The notes under the pieces were generated by a model. The model had not been told where the DNA came from, did no database searches, and saw only the letters and a program-made list of their open reading frames with translations. Positions 11,298-22,764 of a stretch of DNA of 64,000 bases are shown here, one piece after another. The position numbers and the translations under genes are program-made. The stretch spans positions 7,187,001 through 7,251,000 of the forward strand of contig JAWIIG010000025.1 in the NCBI GenBank assembly GCA_033557465.1, given 5' to 3'. Source of the DNA: Ichthyophis bannanicus (taxonomy: Eukaryota > Chordata > Amphibia > Gymnophiona > Ichthyophiidae). Position 1 is the first letter of the stretch; each line of letters begins with the position of its first letter.

Positions 11298-11478
11298 ACA
11301 CACTCTAGAACACCAACAACACACCCTGATTCTAAGAGGCTAGCATTGGGGCATATAGCACATTAGTTGAGGATATTCAGGGGTACTAACCATGTTAGTG
11401 CTGTTGAATATCCCATTCAGCAGCATTAACATGGTTTACAGGTCTGTAAACTGGAAATGCCTTTAGAATATCAGGCCC

Positions 11479-11761
11479 AAAGACTTTATGGCTTATATTT
11501 TGTTTAAAACTTTCATATACCATCTTTCCATTAATAGCAAAGTGGATTGCATTAAAACGTTTTTTAAAAAGCAAGAACTGAAATTAAAATAAAATTTATA
11601 GTGACATCAGAGGGAGAAAATAATTAGATTAGTTAAGCTTAATAGAATCGAACAAAAGTGGTAGCAGCAAGATCGTTACTGCATCTCTTAACTGGGTTCC
11701 TGATTAAATGTCATAATGAAGAAGTATACTTTTAGAGGGGTTTCAAATTATATAAAAGATA
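11479..11761. other. Short stretch without recognised features
   Basis: AT-rich, with no coding or repeat signature that I can name. It separates the MITE from the BovB-like LINE. Confidence 0.4.
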
Positions 11762-13003
11762 GTGCCAGTCATAAATGAACTACAACTGCAGAAGAAGAAG
11801 AAATTGATGAGTTCTATGAACAAGCTCAAGCTGAAATTGACAGAACATACAAACAGGATAGTCAAGGGTGATTGGAATGCAAAAGTTGGCAACAAAGAAG
11901 AAGGCAAAGTGATTGGAAAATATGGACCTGGCAACAGAAATGAAGCTGGAGAAAGATTGATAGAATTCTGCAAGACCAATGATCTATTCATCTCAAACAC
12001 CTTCTTCCAGCAGCACAAACACCGACTGTACACGTGGACTTTACCCAATGGATTGTACAAAAATCATATTGACTACATCTATGGAAGTCAATGATGGAAA
12101 AGCTCAATAACATCAACAAAGACAAAACCTGGAGTTAACTGTAGTACAGATCACTAACTACTCGTATGCAAACTCAAGCTAAAGTTGAAAAAGAGCAAGC
12201 CACTCATGAATGTAGCAAAATATGACCTTGAGAATATACCACTGGAATTTAAAGACTGCCTGCAAAATCGATTTTCTGCTTTAGATACAAATGATAGAGC
12301 TCCAGAAGAGTTATGGGATGACACCAAGAAGGTTGTGTTGGAAGAAAGTGAGAAGTTTCTACAAAAGGTGAAAAAGCAAAAACAGCCAAAATGGATAACT
12401 GAAGAAACTCTGAAAATTGCCCAGAAATGCAGAGAAGCTAAAACCAAAGGAGAAAGAGAGCCAATCACAGAACTCAACTGAGATTTCCAATGTGCAGCAA
12501 GACAAGGAGAAGTACTACAATGACGCATGCAATGAAACAGAATCAGAAACTATTAGAGGAAGAACAAGATTGGCTTTCCTAAAGCTACAAGAGTTAAAGA
12601 AAAAATTCCAGCCTTGAATTGGAATGCTACAAAATGCTCAAAGATCCATGATGAATGATGTTGAGAAGATCAAGAAAAGATGGAAAGAAAATACAGAGTC
12701 ATTATACCATAAAGATCAAGAGGACCAACAGCTGTTTCAACCTGTACCTTATGACCAGGAACCATTAGTGATGAAAGAAGAAGTTGAAGCAGCATTGAAA
12801 GCCTTATCAAAGAACAAAGCACCGGGCATTGATGGCATTCCCATAGAAGTATCACAACAATCAGATGCCAAGAAATTTGAATGAGAAATTCATGGCCAAC
12901 TGACTGGAAAAGATCTGTGTTTATACCAATATTGAAGAAAAGTGATCTGACTAACTGGAAATTATCACACAATCACTCTGATCCCACTTGCCAGCAAGAT
13001 TCT
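11762..13003 (+). pseudogene. BovB-like RTE LINE, endonuclease end and RT N-terminus (decayed)
   Basis: GDWNAKVGNKEEGKV, FISNTFFQQHKHRLYTWTLP and NHIDYIYGSQ are the C-terminal APE endonuclease blocks of RTE/BovB elements. After a stop, the linker WITEETLKIAQKCREAK and the RT entry KALSKNKAPGIDGIPIEV follow. RTE elements encode a single APE-RT protein that mobilises its own RNA. The upstream endonuclease is missing and stops or frameshifts occur near 12093, 12479, 12615 and 12883. The sequence stops at about 13003, where a CR1 is inserted, and resumes at 14073 in the same orientation. A second copy lies in reverse at 55318-58322. Confidence 0.8.
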
Positions 13004-13393
13004 ACTCAAGCTGCAAAACTAGAGGACATAACATGAAGCTGCAAAGGGGTAAACTGAAAGGCAAAGTCAGGAAATACTTTTTCACTGAAAGAGTGGTGGA
13101 TGCTTGGAATGCCCTCCCAATGGATGTGGTGCGAGCAAATACAATGACAGAATTCAAAATGGCATGGAACAGACACAGTGCATCACTTTATAGCAACAGG
13201 ATAAAATCAAAATTACCTTAACTGTCTCTGCTATCTCAACAAATACAAGTGACCTGCACAAAGCGGTGGGTACACCCCTAAACAAAAGCATGGGGAGGAG
13301 TGAACTGCATGGAGCAGCAGGTGCACCTTCTCTTGCAACCTTGCTGGGCAGACTAGATGGTATTTATCTGCCACCATATACTATGTTACTATG
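13004..13393 (+). mobile_element. CR1 LINE 3' fragment inserted in BovB
   Basis: The translation KTRGHNMKLQRGKLKGKVRK, YFFTERVVDAWNALPMDVV and EFKMAWNRH is the CR1 ORF2 C-terminus. It is followed by a 3' UTR with AGACTAGATGGTATTTATC and a TATGTTACTATG tail (to 13393). It interrupts BovB between CCAGCAAGATTCTACT and AAGATCGTTCAGCAGAG, which are adjacent in the other BovB copy (around 56545-56580, minus strand). Confidence 0.8.
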
Positions 13394-14060
13394 GGGTCTA
13401 TTCCGTCCCGCTATTCACCTCTCTGCTGGCCCCGTCAAAAGTCTCCCCGTATGAACAATGCATTTGTATGGGGAGGCTTAGACAGGGGCAGGAGGGAGCA
13501 TTCTGGAGGCGGAGCGAGGGCAGCACATGGGCAGTCCATGACCCCAGACGTAAAGGGCCGATTCTAAGGTCGGCCCTGTATGTCTGTGGTCAGCAAACTG
13601 GACAGGGGACTTATTCTACCTCGGAGGTGGAATAGGTCCCCCTGGAAGTCGGGGAATGGCAGACCCGGGCAGCGGCAGAAAGGTGAGGGGTGCAAGGGGT
13701 TCCCTGCAGCCCTACCTTGGCCATGGAAGGACAGATGGGAGTCGGGCTGCGGGGAAAGCAGATTGTGGTCAGTGGCCGGGGAGCACAGCTCCTGAATGGA
13801 GCCACAGTGCCATGGCAGCGGGACGCCGTGGCACCACAGCTCCATTCAGGAGCCTGACTGAGGAAGCCGGGCAGGTGGCTGTGTGTGCATGTACAGGCCC
13901 TAGACCCGGGTCCTAGTCTGCATGTACAGGCCCTAGACCCGATTCTGATCCCGCAGGGTACGACTAGCCCCCGCAGGATCATAAATCGGGTCTACCTCTG
14001 GGCGTTCTGATTCTAATCGGTCACACAGGGGGCTGGACGGCCACATTGCAATGTGCCTCC
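13394..14060. repeat. GC-rich palindromic repeat, copy 2, inserted in the CR1 tail
   Basis: The block order matches 1-430. It contains hairpins around 13555-13590, 13605-13650 and 13790-13850. It lies between two copies of ATGTTACTATG (13383-13393 and 14061-14071), which could be a target duplication or repeat units of the CR1 tail. No coding frame is convincing. Confidence 0.55.
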
Positions 14061-14072
14061 ATGTTACTATGT

Positions 14073-15277
14073 AAGATCGTTCAGCAGAGACTACAACCAT
14101 ACCTGGAATGAAAACTGCCTGACGTGTAAGCAGATGTGAGATGGATCCTTGAAAAGACAAAAGAATACCAAAAGGATATCCATATATCTTTTATTGGCTA
14201 CAGCAAGGCTTTTGACTTTGTAAACCATGAGAAACTCTGGGCCACATTAAGAAGCATGGGTATATCAAAACACCTGATAGTTCTCTTGCACAACCTTTAC
14301 ATTGATCACGAAGCAACAGTTCGAACAGAACTAGGAAAAACAGAATGGTTTAAAATCAGCAAAGGTGTACAACAAGGTTGCATACTTTTCCTCTACCTCT
14401 TTAATTTATGTGCAAAACAAATCATCAGAGAAGCAGGACTGTATGAAGACAACTGGGGTGTGAAGATTGGTGGAAGACTCATCAGCAACCTTTCTCTGTG
14501 CTGATGATACCACATTACTGGCTGAATGTGAAGACAATCTGAAACATTTGCTTCTGTAGATCAAGGGACATAGTCTTAAAATGGGCCTGCACCTTAATGT
14601 TAAGAAGACAAAGATCCTCACAACTGGCAAAATCAATAAGTTCATCATTGATCGGGAAGAAATTGAAATGATTGACAACTTTAACCTACTTGGATTAACA
14701 ATCAATAAAGAAAGGACAGTCAATAAATCTGATGACACATTGCTCTTGGCAGAATGGCTATGAAGGACCTAGACAAGATTCTCAGGAACAGAGATGTCTC
14801 TCTCCATACAAAGATTTGACTTGTCCAAGCAATGGTATTTTCAATAACATCATATGGATGCGAAAGTTGGACAGTGAAAAAGATAGACAGGAAGAAAATT
14901 GATGCCTTTGAATTATGGTGCTGGTGATGAATACTCTGTATATCATGGACTACCCAAAGATACAAACCAGTCAGTACTAGAGGAGATCAAACCTAAGCTT
15001 TCCTTAGAAGTTCAGATGACAAGACTTCGACTTTCATACTTTGGACACATCATGAGAAGAGAGAGATCGTTAGAGAAAGACATAATGTTTGGCAAGGTAG
15101 AAGGTCAATGCAAAACAGGAAGGCCGGCAATGAAATGAATCGATACAATAACAGCAGCTATGGGTGCCACTCTATCAACAATGAGCTGCCTAACTGAAGA
15201 CCAAACACAATTTAGGTGAACTATCCAGAGGGTCACCATGAGTCGACACTGACTTGACGGCACTTAATAACAACACT
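14073..15277 (+). pseudogene. BovB-like RTE LINE, RT core, C-terminus and 3' end (decayed)
   Basis: This resumes the RT interrupted at 13003. It holds GYSKAFDFVNHEKLWATL (motif A), SKGVQQGCILFLYLFNL (motif B), then ADDTTLLAE (motif C, frameshifted, around 14502), HLNVKKTKILTTGKI, SYGCESWTVKKIDRKK and RLSYFGHIMRRE. The 3' end has the BovB signature GAGGGTCACCATGAGTCG and a TTAATAACAACAC terminus. Multiple stops and frameshifts show it is inactive. The 55-58 kb copy is of the same family in reverse. Confidence 0.8.
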
Positions 15278-15392
15278 GAATTCCAGAGGAAAGGGGCCAG
15301 GAAACAGAATGCTATTTTCTGGGTTGACTCCCAACTCCTGTAGACTTGCATGTTGTGAAAGTAATTGTCTGGGGTGGAAAAAGTTGGTGATA
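15278..15392. other. Short spacer without recognised features
   Basis: Unassigned sequence between the BovB 3' end and the Tc1 left terminus. Confidence 0.35.
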
Positions 15393-15589
15393 CACTTGTG
15401 GTCAACATTATTGGCACCCTCACAGTTCAACCTCTTAATGTCCAATATTTCCTAAAAAAAAAAAGTGGCCATTGAATTGGCTTTGTACTATTGGTATTTG
15501 ACATATAAAGAATCAAATAAAACAAGACCAATTAAAAAAGGAAATAGTAGGAAATAATATAAAAACTGGAACATTGCCAGGACGTGATT

Positions 15590-16610
15590 ATTCAAATCAC
15601 AGCCTTTTGGTCACAATAAATAGAACAGGGAGTGAATGTGGCCATTTTAAACATTAGAGCCATAATTCATTGGTTGATTCAAATCATGTGAATACTAACA
15701 ATTGATCACAGGTATTTCTAATTTTACTGCAGTGGAATTGTGGTTCTTCTGTTCAAACTGATTAGAATTGTCTATTAGGGTGCCAATAATCATGTCCTCT
15801 AACACATAAACCACCCAAAAGGTGAACAATCAACGCACAAATCACAGCCTTTTGGTCACAAACCCTATTCACATTAACTATTGTTTTTGTCGGAACTGTT
15901 ACCATGAGGTACACCCTCTCGAGGTAACCATTCCTTTTTATTCATTTTTATGAGCTGAGACTAACAGCTCAAGTAAGCCCCTTTCATTTAAACCAATCTT
16001 TTCTATTTTGGCAAATAAATATCAATCGCATAAAGACAACGAGAAAACGTATCTGTTCGTTCAGGTCTTCTTAGCCAAGCACCCTTATTATACGCAAGGA
16101 CAGCGTGGAGAATTGTTTGGCTAAGAAGACCTGAACGAACAGATAAGTTTTCTCGTTGTCTTTATGCGATTGATATTGGTTTAAATGAAAGGGGTTTGCT
16201 CAAGCACTTCCCTTGGTTGAATTGTTGAATTTTTAAGTCATGTTAAACTGTTAGTCTCAGCTCGTAAAAACGAATAAAAAGGAATGGTTACCTCGAGAGG
16301 TTGTACCTCATGGTAATAGTTCCAACAAAAACAATCGTTAATGTGAATAGGGTTTGTGGCCAAAAGGCTGTGATTTGTGCGTTGATTGTTCACCTTTTGG
16401 GTGGTTTATGTGTTAGAGGACATGATTATTGGCAACCTTATAGACAATTCTAATCAGTTTGAACAGAAGAACCACAATTCCACTGCAGTAAAATTAGAAA
16501 CACCTGTGATCAATTGTTAGTATTCACATGATTTGAATCAACCAATGAATTATGACTCTAATGTTTAAAATGGCCACTTTCACTCCCTGTTCTATTTTCA
16601 CAATAGTGAA
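15590..16610. repeat. About 1-kb imperfect palindrome in the Tc1 5' region
   Basis: The left arm (15590-16095) and right arm (16110-16610) are reverse complements with scattered differences. Examples are CCACCCAAAAGGTGAAC (about 15811) with GTTCACCTTTTGGGTGG (about 16389), and the central GTTCGTTCAGGTCTTCTTAG with its complement. The arms contain inner copies of the terminal motif GGGTGCCAATAATCATG, so the structure looks like a foldback made from Tc1 5' sequence. Confidence 0.8.
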
Positions 16611-16611
16611 G

Positions 16612-17131
16612 ATAATAGAGCTGCCTGAGACCATCAGAAAAGCCATTATCACCAAAAATCAAACTTCAAAGGGGTACAAGGCCATCTCTGAAGACCTTGA
16701 GATGTGTCTACAGCTTGCATGTTATTCAGGAGTTTTCTGATCATGGAACTGTCAAAGATCTCCCAGGACATAGTGGGAAGAGGAAAATTAATCTTCAAAG
16801 GTTAGTGCCAACAGTTGGAAAAACATCATATACAACATCGAAAGCGCTTAAGGCTGACCTGGAGCAATCTGGAGTGGTGATTTCAATATGCTGCACACTA
16901 AACAAAGAAGGACTTCATGGGCAAACGCCAAGGAGGACCCCATTGCTCAAAGACAGACATACAGTAAAAAGGCATGCCTGATCTTTGCCTAAAACCACCT
17001 TGAGAAACCACAATCATTCTGGGAAAATGTTCTGTGGACAGATGAAACTGAACTTGAGCTCTTTGGCAATGCAGACCAGCAAAGAAATGAAGTTTATAAG
17101 AAAGAAAACACCCTTCCTACAGTTAAAATGT
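16612..17131 (+). pseudogene. Tc1/mariner transposase, N-terminal part (dead)
   Basis: Translation in shifting frames gives the helix-turn-helix region (LPETIRKAIITKNQTSKGY), a GRKRKINLQ-like AT-hook area, KTSYTTSKALKADLEQSGV, and the first catalytic aspartate block WTDETELELFG (about 17038-17070). Tc1 transposase cuts and pastes the element between terminal repeats. Stops and frameshifts are frequent. The sequence breaks at about 17131, after VKM, and resumes at 25418 with the block reading IMLWGCSTA. Confidence 0.7.
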
Positions 17132-17595
17132 ATCTCTCTGAAATTCTGAGGGTTCCCCCCGAGTTGCATCCTCCTATGACTAGAGTTTATTATTTACAAT
17201 CTGTTAAGAAAACTCCAGGAGGCTCCGAGGTTCCCATTTTCAACAGGTTGATGCATTTGACTACGTTTACTTTACTACTGATCATGAATGTTTGCTTAAA
17301 ATATTTTTCAAAAAAAGGAATATTTTGTTTAAAGGTCTTTTGGTTCATATCTTTCCTGATCTGGGAAAACTAAGCATAGGAGGTGGGAGTTCCTCCTGCT
17401 CCAACCTGGAGTGTTACAGTTGCAGGCTTTATTTTTAATTAAGTTTCTATGCAAATATATGATTAAATTGCAATCTGTTTCCAATAAAATTTTTTGAACC
17501 GTCACAGTTACTTTCCTTTATTAATGCTCGTAGACCTTTTGAGCCGGGGTTTCCCAGTTCTGATACTCCTGGAATGAGATATGCTGGCTGTCTAT
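17132..17595 (+). pseudogene. L1 (Tx1-like) ORF1 C-terminal fragment
   Basis: YLSEILRVPPELHPPMTRVY is followed, in another frame, by GLLVHIFPDLGK, RRWEFLLLQPGVLQLQALF, CKYMIKLQSVS and FEPSQLLSFINARRPFEP. This is the RRM/C-terminal half of an L1 ORF1p-type RNA chaperone. Two frames are needed, so it is inactive. It is the first insertion inside the Tc1 copy and is itself cut at 17596 by an LTR. Homologous fragments lie at 2230-2813 and 52770-53380. Confidence 0.6.
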
Positions 17596-18030
17596 TGTGG
17601 GGCCTGGTAACCCACAAAGGTTCCCCAAATATTGCCAATCACCAATAAATTGCTCAGGCTACAGTTGCTCAGCTACAAAAAGCTCTTTATTTGGGTACCA
17701 AAGCAAACAAATTGCAAATGCAGATAGCAACAGTTTCTGTCTGAGAAAGATGACAGGCAAACTACTCTCCACACCGGAATTGAAGAGCAAATTGCCCCCG
17801 AGCTATACAGCTTCTTCCTTATATAGAATTTTCTCCGTCACAAATTTCTAGAAGGTACTGCATATCTCCTAATACCATATGCAGAGTTTTTTCTATAGCG
17901 TACGTGCAGCTTTCTGCAAAGTCTGCAAAGTTTCTAATTAGGCCCCCTCCCCATGATTATCTGGGCTAGCAACTGCTTGAAGGACTAGAAATGGGGACTG
18001 TTACTTCTGGAGAGAAATCTGCAACTGTGA
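17596..18030 (-). mobile_element. Solo LTR (minus strand), approximate right end
   Basis: Read on the minus strand, the segment has a CTATATAAGG promoter-like block (near 17816-17826), a polyadenylation signal AATAAAGAGC (near 17682-17692), and ends GGCCCCACA at 17596. This is the usual LTR order (TATA, AATAAA, CA end). The opposite boundary near 18030 is a guess. No internal retroviral genes accompany it. Confidence 0.5.
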
Positions 18031-18109
18031 GTATATACTTCTGGTAATTTTCTAAAAAGAATTCTTTGTATTAAAGCTACTTAATCTGTGAACCCACTGT
18101 TTTTTGTTG

Positions 18110-18370
18110 GATCAATTAGGGCCTAGTAGCAGCAATTAAAGTTTGAATTTAAAACATAGAGGAGAACTTTCTGGTTACATTTCATACCCAGCAGAGAGTT
18201 TGTAGTGTACATTTAATAGTCACTCAAGGCCTAGCATCAGAAAAGTACTTTTTGTTTTAAAACACAGAAGAGAGCTTTCTGGTTAAATTTAAAACCCAGC
18301 AGAGAGCTTGTAGTTCAAATTTCATAAGAAGTTAGAGCCTAGCAGCAGCTAAGAGCTATAATTTAAATCA
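18110..18370 (+). repeat. Tandem ~108-bp repeats in the CR1 5' region
   Basis: There are two full units and a partial third, each with GGCCTAG(T/C)A, a GAGCTTTCTGGTTA-type block and CCAGCAGAGAG(T/C)TTGTAGT, starting near 18120, 18229 and 18336. They lie about 300 bases upstream of the CR1 ORF1. They are probably promoter monomers; this is inferred from position only. Confidence 0.6.
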
Positions 18371-18683
18371 AATCAGAATTTAGCTTACCTCAGCAGCACA
18401 AGACAGGGTACTGTGTAGCAGCCCCCTTTTAATAAGTGTTATTTCCCTCCCACCCCTGGGATAATCATAGCTTTATAGGTACTTACACATCTTAAAAGAC
18501 AGGAGGTGCTTTCAAGTGAAGCTCATTACCCAAATCAGTCATACACTAAGGACCTGAGATTAATTAAGCTTCAGGTGAACAAGGTATATTAAACGTATTA
18601 GGTACAGTTTTATTGGTATAAATATCCATAGCAACCCCTAGTAAGTAAGAACTTAAAGATCTAGACACAAACTTAAAACTAAG

Positions 18684-19599
18684 ATGCAGACAGCAGTCCA
18701 GCAGAGGGATGGGGGCTTTCCAGTCTTTTGCATTGAGTGTCACATGTATGATTTTCACCCAGTTGGTGAGAGGTCTTACGTGTCCACTAGGTGCAAGGAG
18801 CTCTTTGCTCTCAGGGAACAAGTCCGTTCTCTAGAGGCTAAAGTAGCAGACTTGGAAAACATAAGACAGACAGAGAGGTACATAGACGAGACCTACAGGG
18901 ATATAGTCCTGAAGTCCCACCTTCAGTCTGGCAGCACCCCTGTAGCCATGGAGGAGAGAGGTCACGTGACAGGAGAGCATCACCTTGGTGTGGCAGGAAG
19001 TGATCCTGTAACTAGGACCTGTCCTCCAGGTGATGTAAAACCCTCTCGCACCGAGGACGTTTCTCCAGGGCCATGTGCCTATGAGGGAAGGGTTAGGACA
19101 GCCGTTATAGTTGGTGATTCGATCATTAAGCATGTAGATAGCTGGGTGGCTGGTGGACGTGAGGATCGCCTGGTAACATGCCTGCCTGGTGGAAAGGAAG
19201 CGGACCTCACGCGCCACCTAGATAAGGTCTTAGATAGTGCTGGGGAGGAGTCTGCTGTCTTGGTACATAGGAAATGACATAGGAAAATGTGGTAAGGAGG
19301 TTCTGGAGGCAAAATTTAGGCTTTTAGGTAGGAAGTTGAAATCCAGAATTTCCATGGTAGCATTCTCCGAAATGCTTCCTGTTCCACGCGGAGGACCCAA
19401 AAGGCAGGCAGAGCTCCGGAGTCTCAATGCGTGGATGAGACAATGGTGCAGAGATGAGGGTTTTGGATTTGTTAGGAACTGGGGAACATTCTGGGGAAAG
19501 GAGGGGCTCTTCCGAAGGGATGGTCTTCACCTTAACCGGGATGGAACCAGGCTGCTGGCATTAACCTTTAAAAAGGAGATAGAGCAGCTTTTAAACTAG
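18684..19599 (+). pseudogene. CR1 ORF1 with SGNH-type esterase, frameshifted
   Basis: The first frame (18684-19277) carries a cysteine-containing N-terminus, a coiled coil (FALREQVRSLEAKVADLENI) and the nucleophile block VIVGDSIIKHV. At about 19262 the frame shifts by one base and the second frame (to 19599) continues GNDIGKCGK, then the catalytic DGLHLNRDG block near its end. In CR1 elements ORF1p binds RNA and has an esterase-like fold. The GDS, GND and DGLHL signatures are all present across the two frames. Confidence 0.8.
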
Positions 19600-19634
19600 A
19601 TATTAGGAGAAAGCCGACAGACGCCCAAGAGCGG

Positions 19635-22586
19635 ATGGTTCGGAAGAATGTATCCTTGAAGGATACTACCAAAAGCAGAGAGGTTCCACAAAAGAGTAAA
19701 GTAGCCCAAATGCCCTCAAGTATGGAGCAGACAGAGCTTAAAGATCCCAATTTACCCATGTCTACCAATAGCCAAATTAACATGAATAAAATACATTCTC
19801 TAAAATGCTTGTATGCAAATGCTAGAAGTCTAAAGAATAAGATGGGAGAGTTAGAATATATAGCACTAAATGAAAGGTTAGATATGATTGGAATATCAGA
19901 GACATGGTGGAAGGAGGACAACCAGTGGGACACTGTGATACCTGGGTACAAACTATATCGTAATGATAGAGCTGATCAAATTGGTGGAGGGGTTGCGCTC
20001 TATGTTAGAGAGGGCATTGACTCAGAAAGGATTAAAGTTTTGCAGGAAACAAAATCTGCTGTAGAATCTATATGGATTGAAATTCCATATAAAAGGGGGA
20101 AGGCGATGGCAGTGGGGGTGTACTATCGAGCACCTGGCCAGAATGACCAAATGGATGATGAAATGCTCAAAGAAATCAAGGAAGCTAACAATAGTTACAG
20201 CGCAGTAATAATAATGGGTGATTTCAATTACCCCGGTATCGACTGGGTCAGTGTCGCGTCAGGACATGCTAGGGAGATAAAGTTCCTAGATGAAATAAAT
20301 GACTGCTTCTTGGAGCAGCTGGTTCATGAACCGACCAGAGGGGAAGCCATATTAGACCTAGTCCTTAGTGGAACACCAGATCTAGTGCAAGAGATAAGGG
20401 TGTTGGGGCCACTTGGCAATAGTGATCATAGCATGATCGCCTTTGATTTAATTAGTGGAGGAGGGATAGTAAGGAAATCCACAGTACTACCTTTTAACTT
20501 TCGAAAGGGAGACTATGATAAAATGAGGAAAACAGTTAAGAAAAACTAAAAGGAGCAGTTGCAAAGGTTAAAGACGTACATCAAGCTTGGGTGTTCTTGA
20601 AAAATACTATCTTGGAAGCCCAGACCAGCTGTATTCCATGCTTTAAGAAAAGTGGAAGGAAGTCCAAAAAACTGCCAGCATGGTTTAAAGGTGAGGTCAG
20701 AGAGGCTGTTGTTGCCAAAAAAAGCATCTTTCAGGAAATGGAAAAAAGAGCCAAACGACGAAACCTGGAAACAGCACAAGCACTGGCAAATCAAATGCAA
20801 GGCATTGATAAGGCAGACAAAGAGAGAATTTGAGAAGGAGCTTGCTGAGGAAGCAAAAACGCGAAATAAAGACCTTTTCAAGTACATTCGTAGCAAAAAA
20901 CCTGTGAGTCAGTTGGTCCATTAGATGATAAAGGGGTTAAAGGAGCACTAAGAGGCGACAAGGCGATAGCGGAGAGACTGAATGAATTCTTTGCTTCGGT
21001 CTTTACTGAGGAAGATGTAGGGATGTTACCCATGACTGAAGTGGTATTTAAAGGCGCGGAAGAATTGAAGGAAATATCGATACATTGGGAAGATGTCTTA
21101 CAACTATTAGATAAACTGAAGAGTAGCAAATCTCCTGGGCCGGATGGTATACATCCAAGGGTGTTGAAAGAACTGAAATATGAGATTGCAGAACTGCTAT
21201 CAGTAATCTGTGAACTATCATTAAAATCATCTCTAATACCTGAAGATTGGAGGATCGCCAATGTAACACCAATTTTTAAAAAGGGTTCCAGGGGTGATCC
21301 GGGAAACTACAGACCGGTGAGCTTGACGTCAGTACCAGGAAAAATGGTAGAAACCATCATAAAGAATAAAATTACTCAGCATGTAGATAGCCACAACCTA
21401 ATGGGAGACAGCCAACATGGCTTTAGACAAGGAAGATCTTGTCTTACTAATCTGTTATGTTTTTTTGAAGGAGTGAATAAACAGGTGGACAAAAGTGAGT
21501 CGGTTGATATTGTGTATCTGGACTTTCAGAAAGCCTTTGACAAGGTCCCTCATCAGAGACTTTTGGCAAAACTAAAGAGTCATGGGATAGGAGGCAGTGT
21601 ACTATTGTGGATCAGGAACTGGTTAAAAGATAGAAAGCAGAGGGTATGGCTAAATGCCAATTTTCCCAATGGAGAAAGGTGAATAGTGGTGTACCCCAGG
21701 GATATGTGCTGGGTCCGCTGCTTTTTGACATATTCATAAATGACCTGGAAAGTGGGATAACGAGTGAGGTTATCAAATTTGCAGATGACACAAAACTATT
21801 TAAAGTTGTTAAAACCCAAGAGGATTGTGAAAAATTGCAAGAGGATCTTGATAAATTGGAAGACTGGGCATCAAAATGGCAGATGAAATTTAATGTGGAC
21901 AAGTGCAAGGTTATGCACCTAGGGAAGAACAACCCAAACTATGGTTACACGATGCAAGGTTCCATATTAGGAACCACCACCCAGGAAAAAGATTTAGGCG
22001 TCATTGTGGATACCATGTTAAAACCCTCGGCCCAGTGTGCAGCGGCGGCCAAGAGAGCAAATAGAATGCTAGGTATGATAAGGAAAGGAATGGAAAATAA
22101 AGCAAAAGATATTATAATGCCTCTATATCGTTCCATGGTGAGACCGCACCTTGAATATTGTGTGCAATTCTGGTCGCCGTATCTTAAAAAGGATATAGCG
22201 TTATTAGAAAAGGTTCAGAGAAGAGCCACCAAAATGGTAAAGGGGATGGAAGGATACTCCTATGAAGAAAGGCTAAAAAGGTTAGGGCTCTTTGGAAAAG
22301 AGACGGCTGAGGGGAGATATGATAGAAGTCTATAAATTAATGAACGGAGTGGAACGGGTAAACGTAGATCGATTGTTTACCTTATCAGAATATAGAAAGA
22401 CTAGGGGACTTGCAATGAAGCTACAGGGTAAACTATTTAAGACTAATAAAAGAAAATATTTTTTCCCTTAACGTGTAATCAAACTCTGGAATTTGTTATC
22501 GGAGGATGTAGTAAAGGCTGTTAGTGTAGCTGGGTTTAAAAAAGGTTTGGACAAGTTCCTGGAGGAAAGGTCCATAAACCATTATT
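19635..22586 (+). pseudogene. CR1 ORF2 (APE endonuclease and RT), broken
   Basis: The endonuclease frame 19635-20549 contains GISETWWKEDNQW, GDFNYPGIDW and NSDHSMIAF, matching the catalytic Glu, Asp-Asn and Ser-Asp-His blocks. The linker (20550-21020) is in several frames. The RT frame 21023-21682 has SKSPGPDGIHPRVLK and motif A IVYLDFQKAFDKVPHQ. It shifts into 21665-22335 with motif B SGVPQGYVLGPLLF and motif C FADDTKLF. A last shift leads to the C-terminal KLQGKLFKTNKRKYFF part ending at 22586. At least four frame breaks are needed. Confidence 0.85.
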
Positions 22587-22764
22587 AAGAAGTGACTGAA
22601 GATATCAATGCTTGACCCAGTACAAGCATTGTGGAACTTGTGTCTCTTGGGGATACTGCTAGGTACATATGACCTGGATTGGCCACTGTTGGAAACAGAA
22701 TACTGGGCTTGATGGACCCTGGTCTGACCCAGTATGGCATATCTTATGTTCTTATGTTCTTATG

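Larger units (their letters stand above)
9975..11478. mobile_element. Harbinger-like MITE, split by an L2 insertion
   Basis: The left part (9975-10257) and right part (about 11298-11478) together line up with the complete MITE at 38512-38900. Both have the 'CACCTACGGCGCATAG'-type block, GGATATTCAATGCC, CCCCAGCATTGAATATCC and an end of the form AATATCAGGCCC. The two parts are separated by a minus-strand L2 (10258-11297). Possible flanking AAA triplets are present but uninformative in A-rich sequence. Confidence 0.65.
15393..17131 (+). mobile_element. Tc1/mariner transposon, left part
   Basis: The left terminal repeat (about 15393-15420, GTGGTCAACATTATTGGCACC) is matched in reverse by the terminus at 26047-26075 (GGGTGCCAATAATGTTGACC). 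Between them the transposase is split: the N-terminal part is here (about 16612-17131) and the C-terminal part at 25418-25830. The intervening 8.3 kb is later insertions. A 1-kb palindrome occupies 15590-16610. Confidence 0.75.
18110..22764 (+). mobile_element. CR1 LINE, nearly full length, inactivated
   Basis: It has 5' tandem repeats, ORF1 (esterase type), ORF2 (APE endonuclease and RT) and a 3' UTR. The 3' UTR carries the CR1 signature GGCTTGATGGACC, TGACCCAGTATGGCATATC and a TTCTTATG repeat (22740-22764). It is inserted within the insertion block that splits the Tc1 at 15393-26075. Frameshifts in both ORFs make it non-autonomous. Confidence 0.85.
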
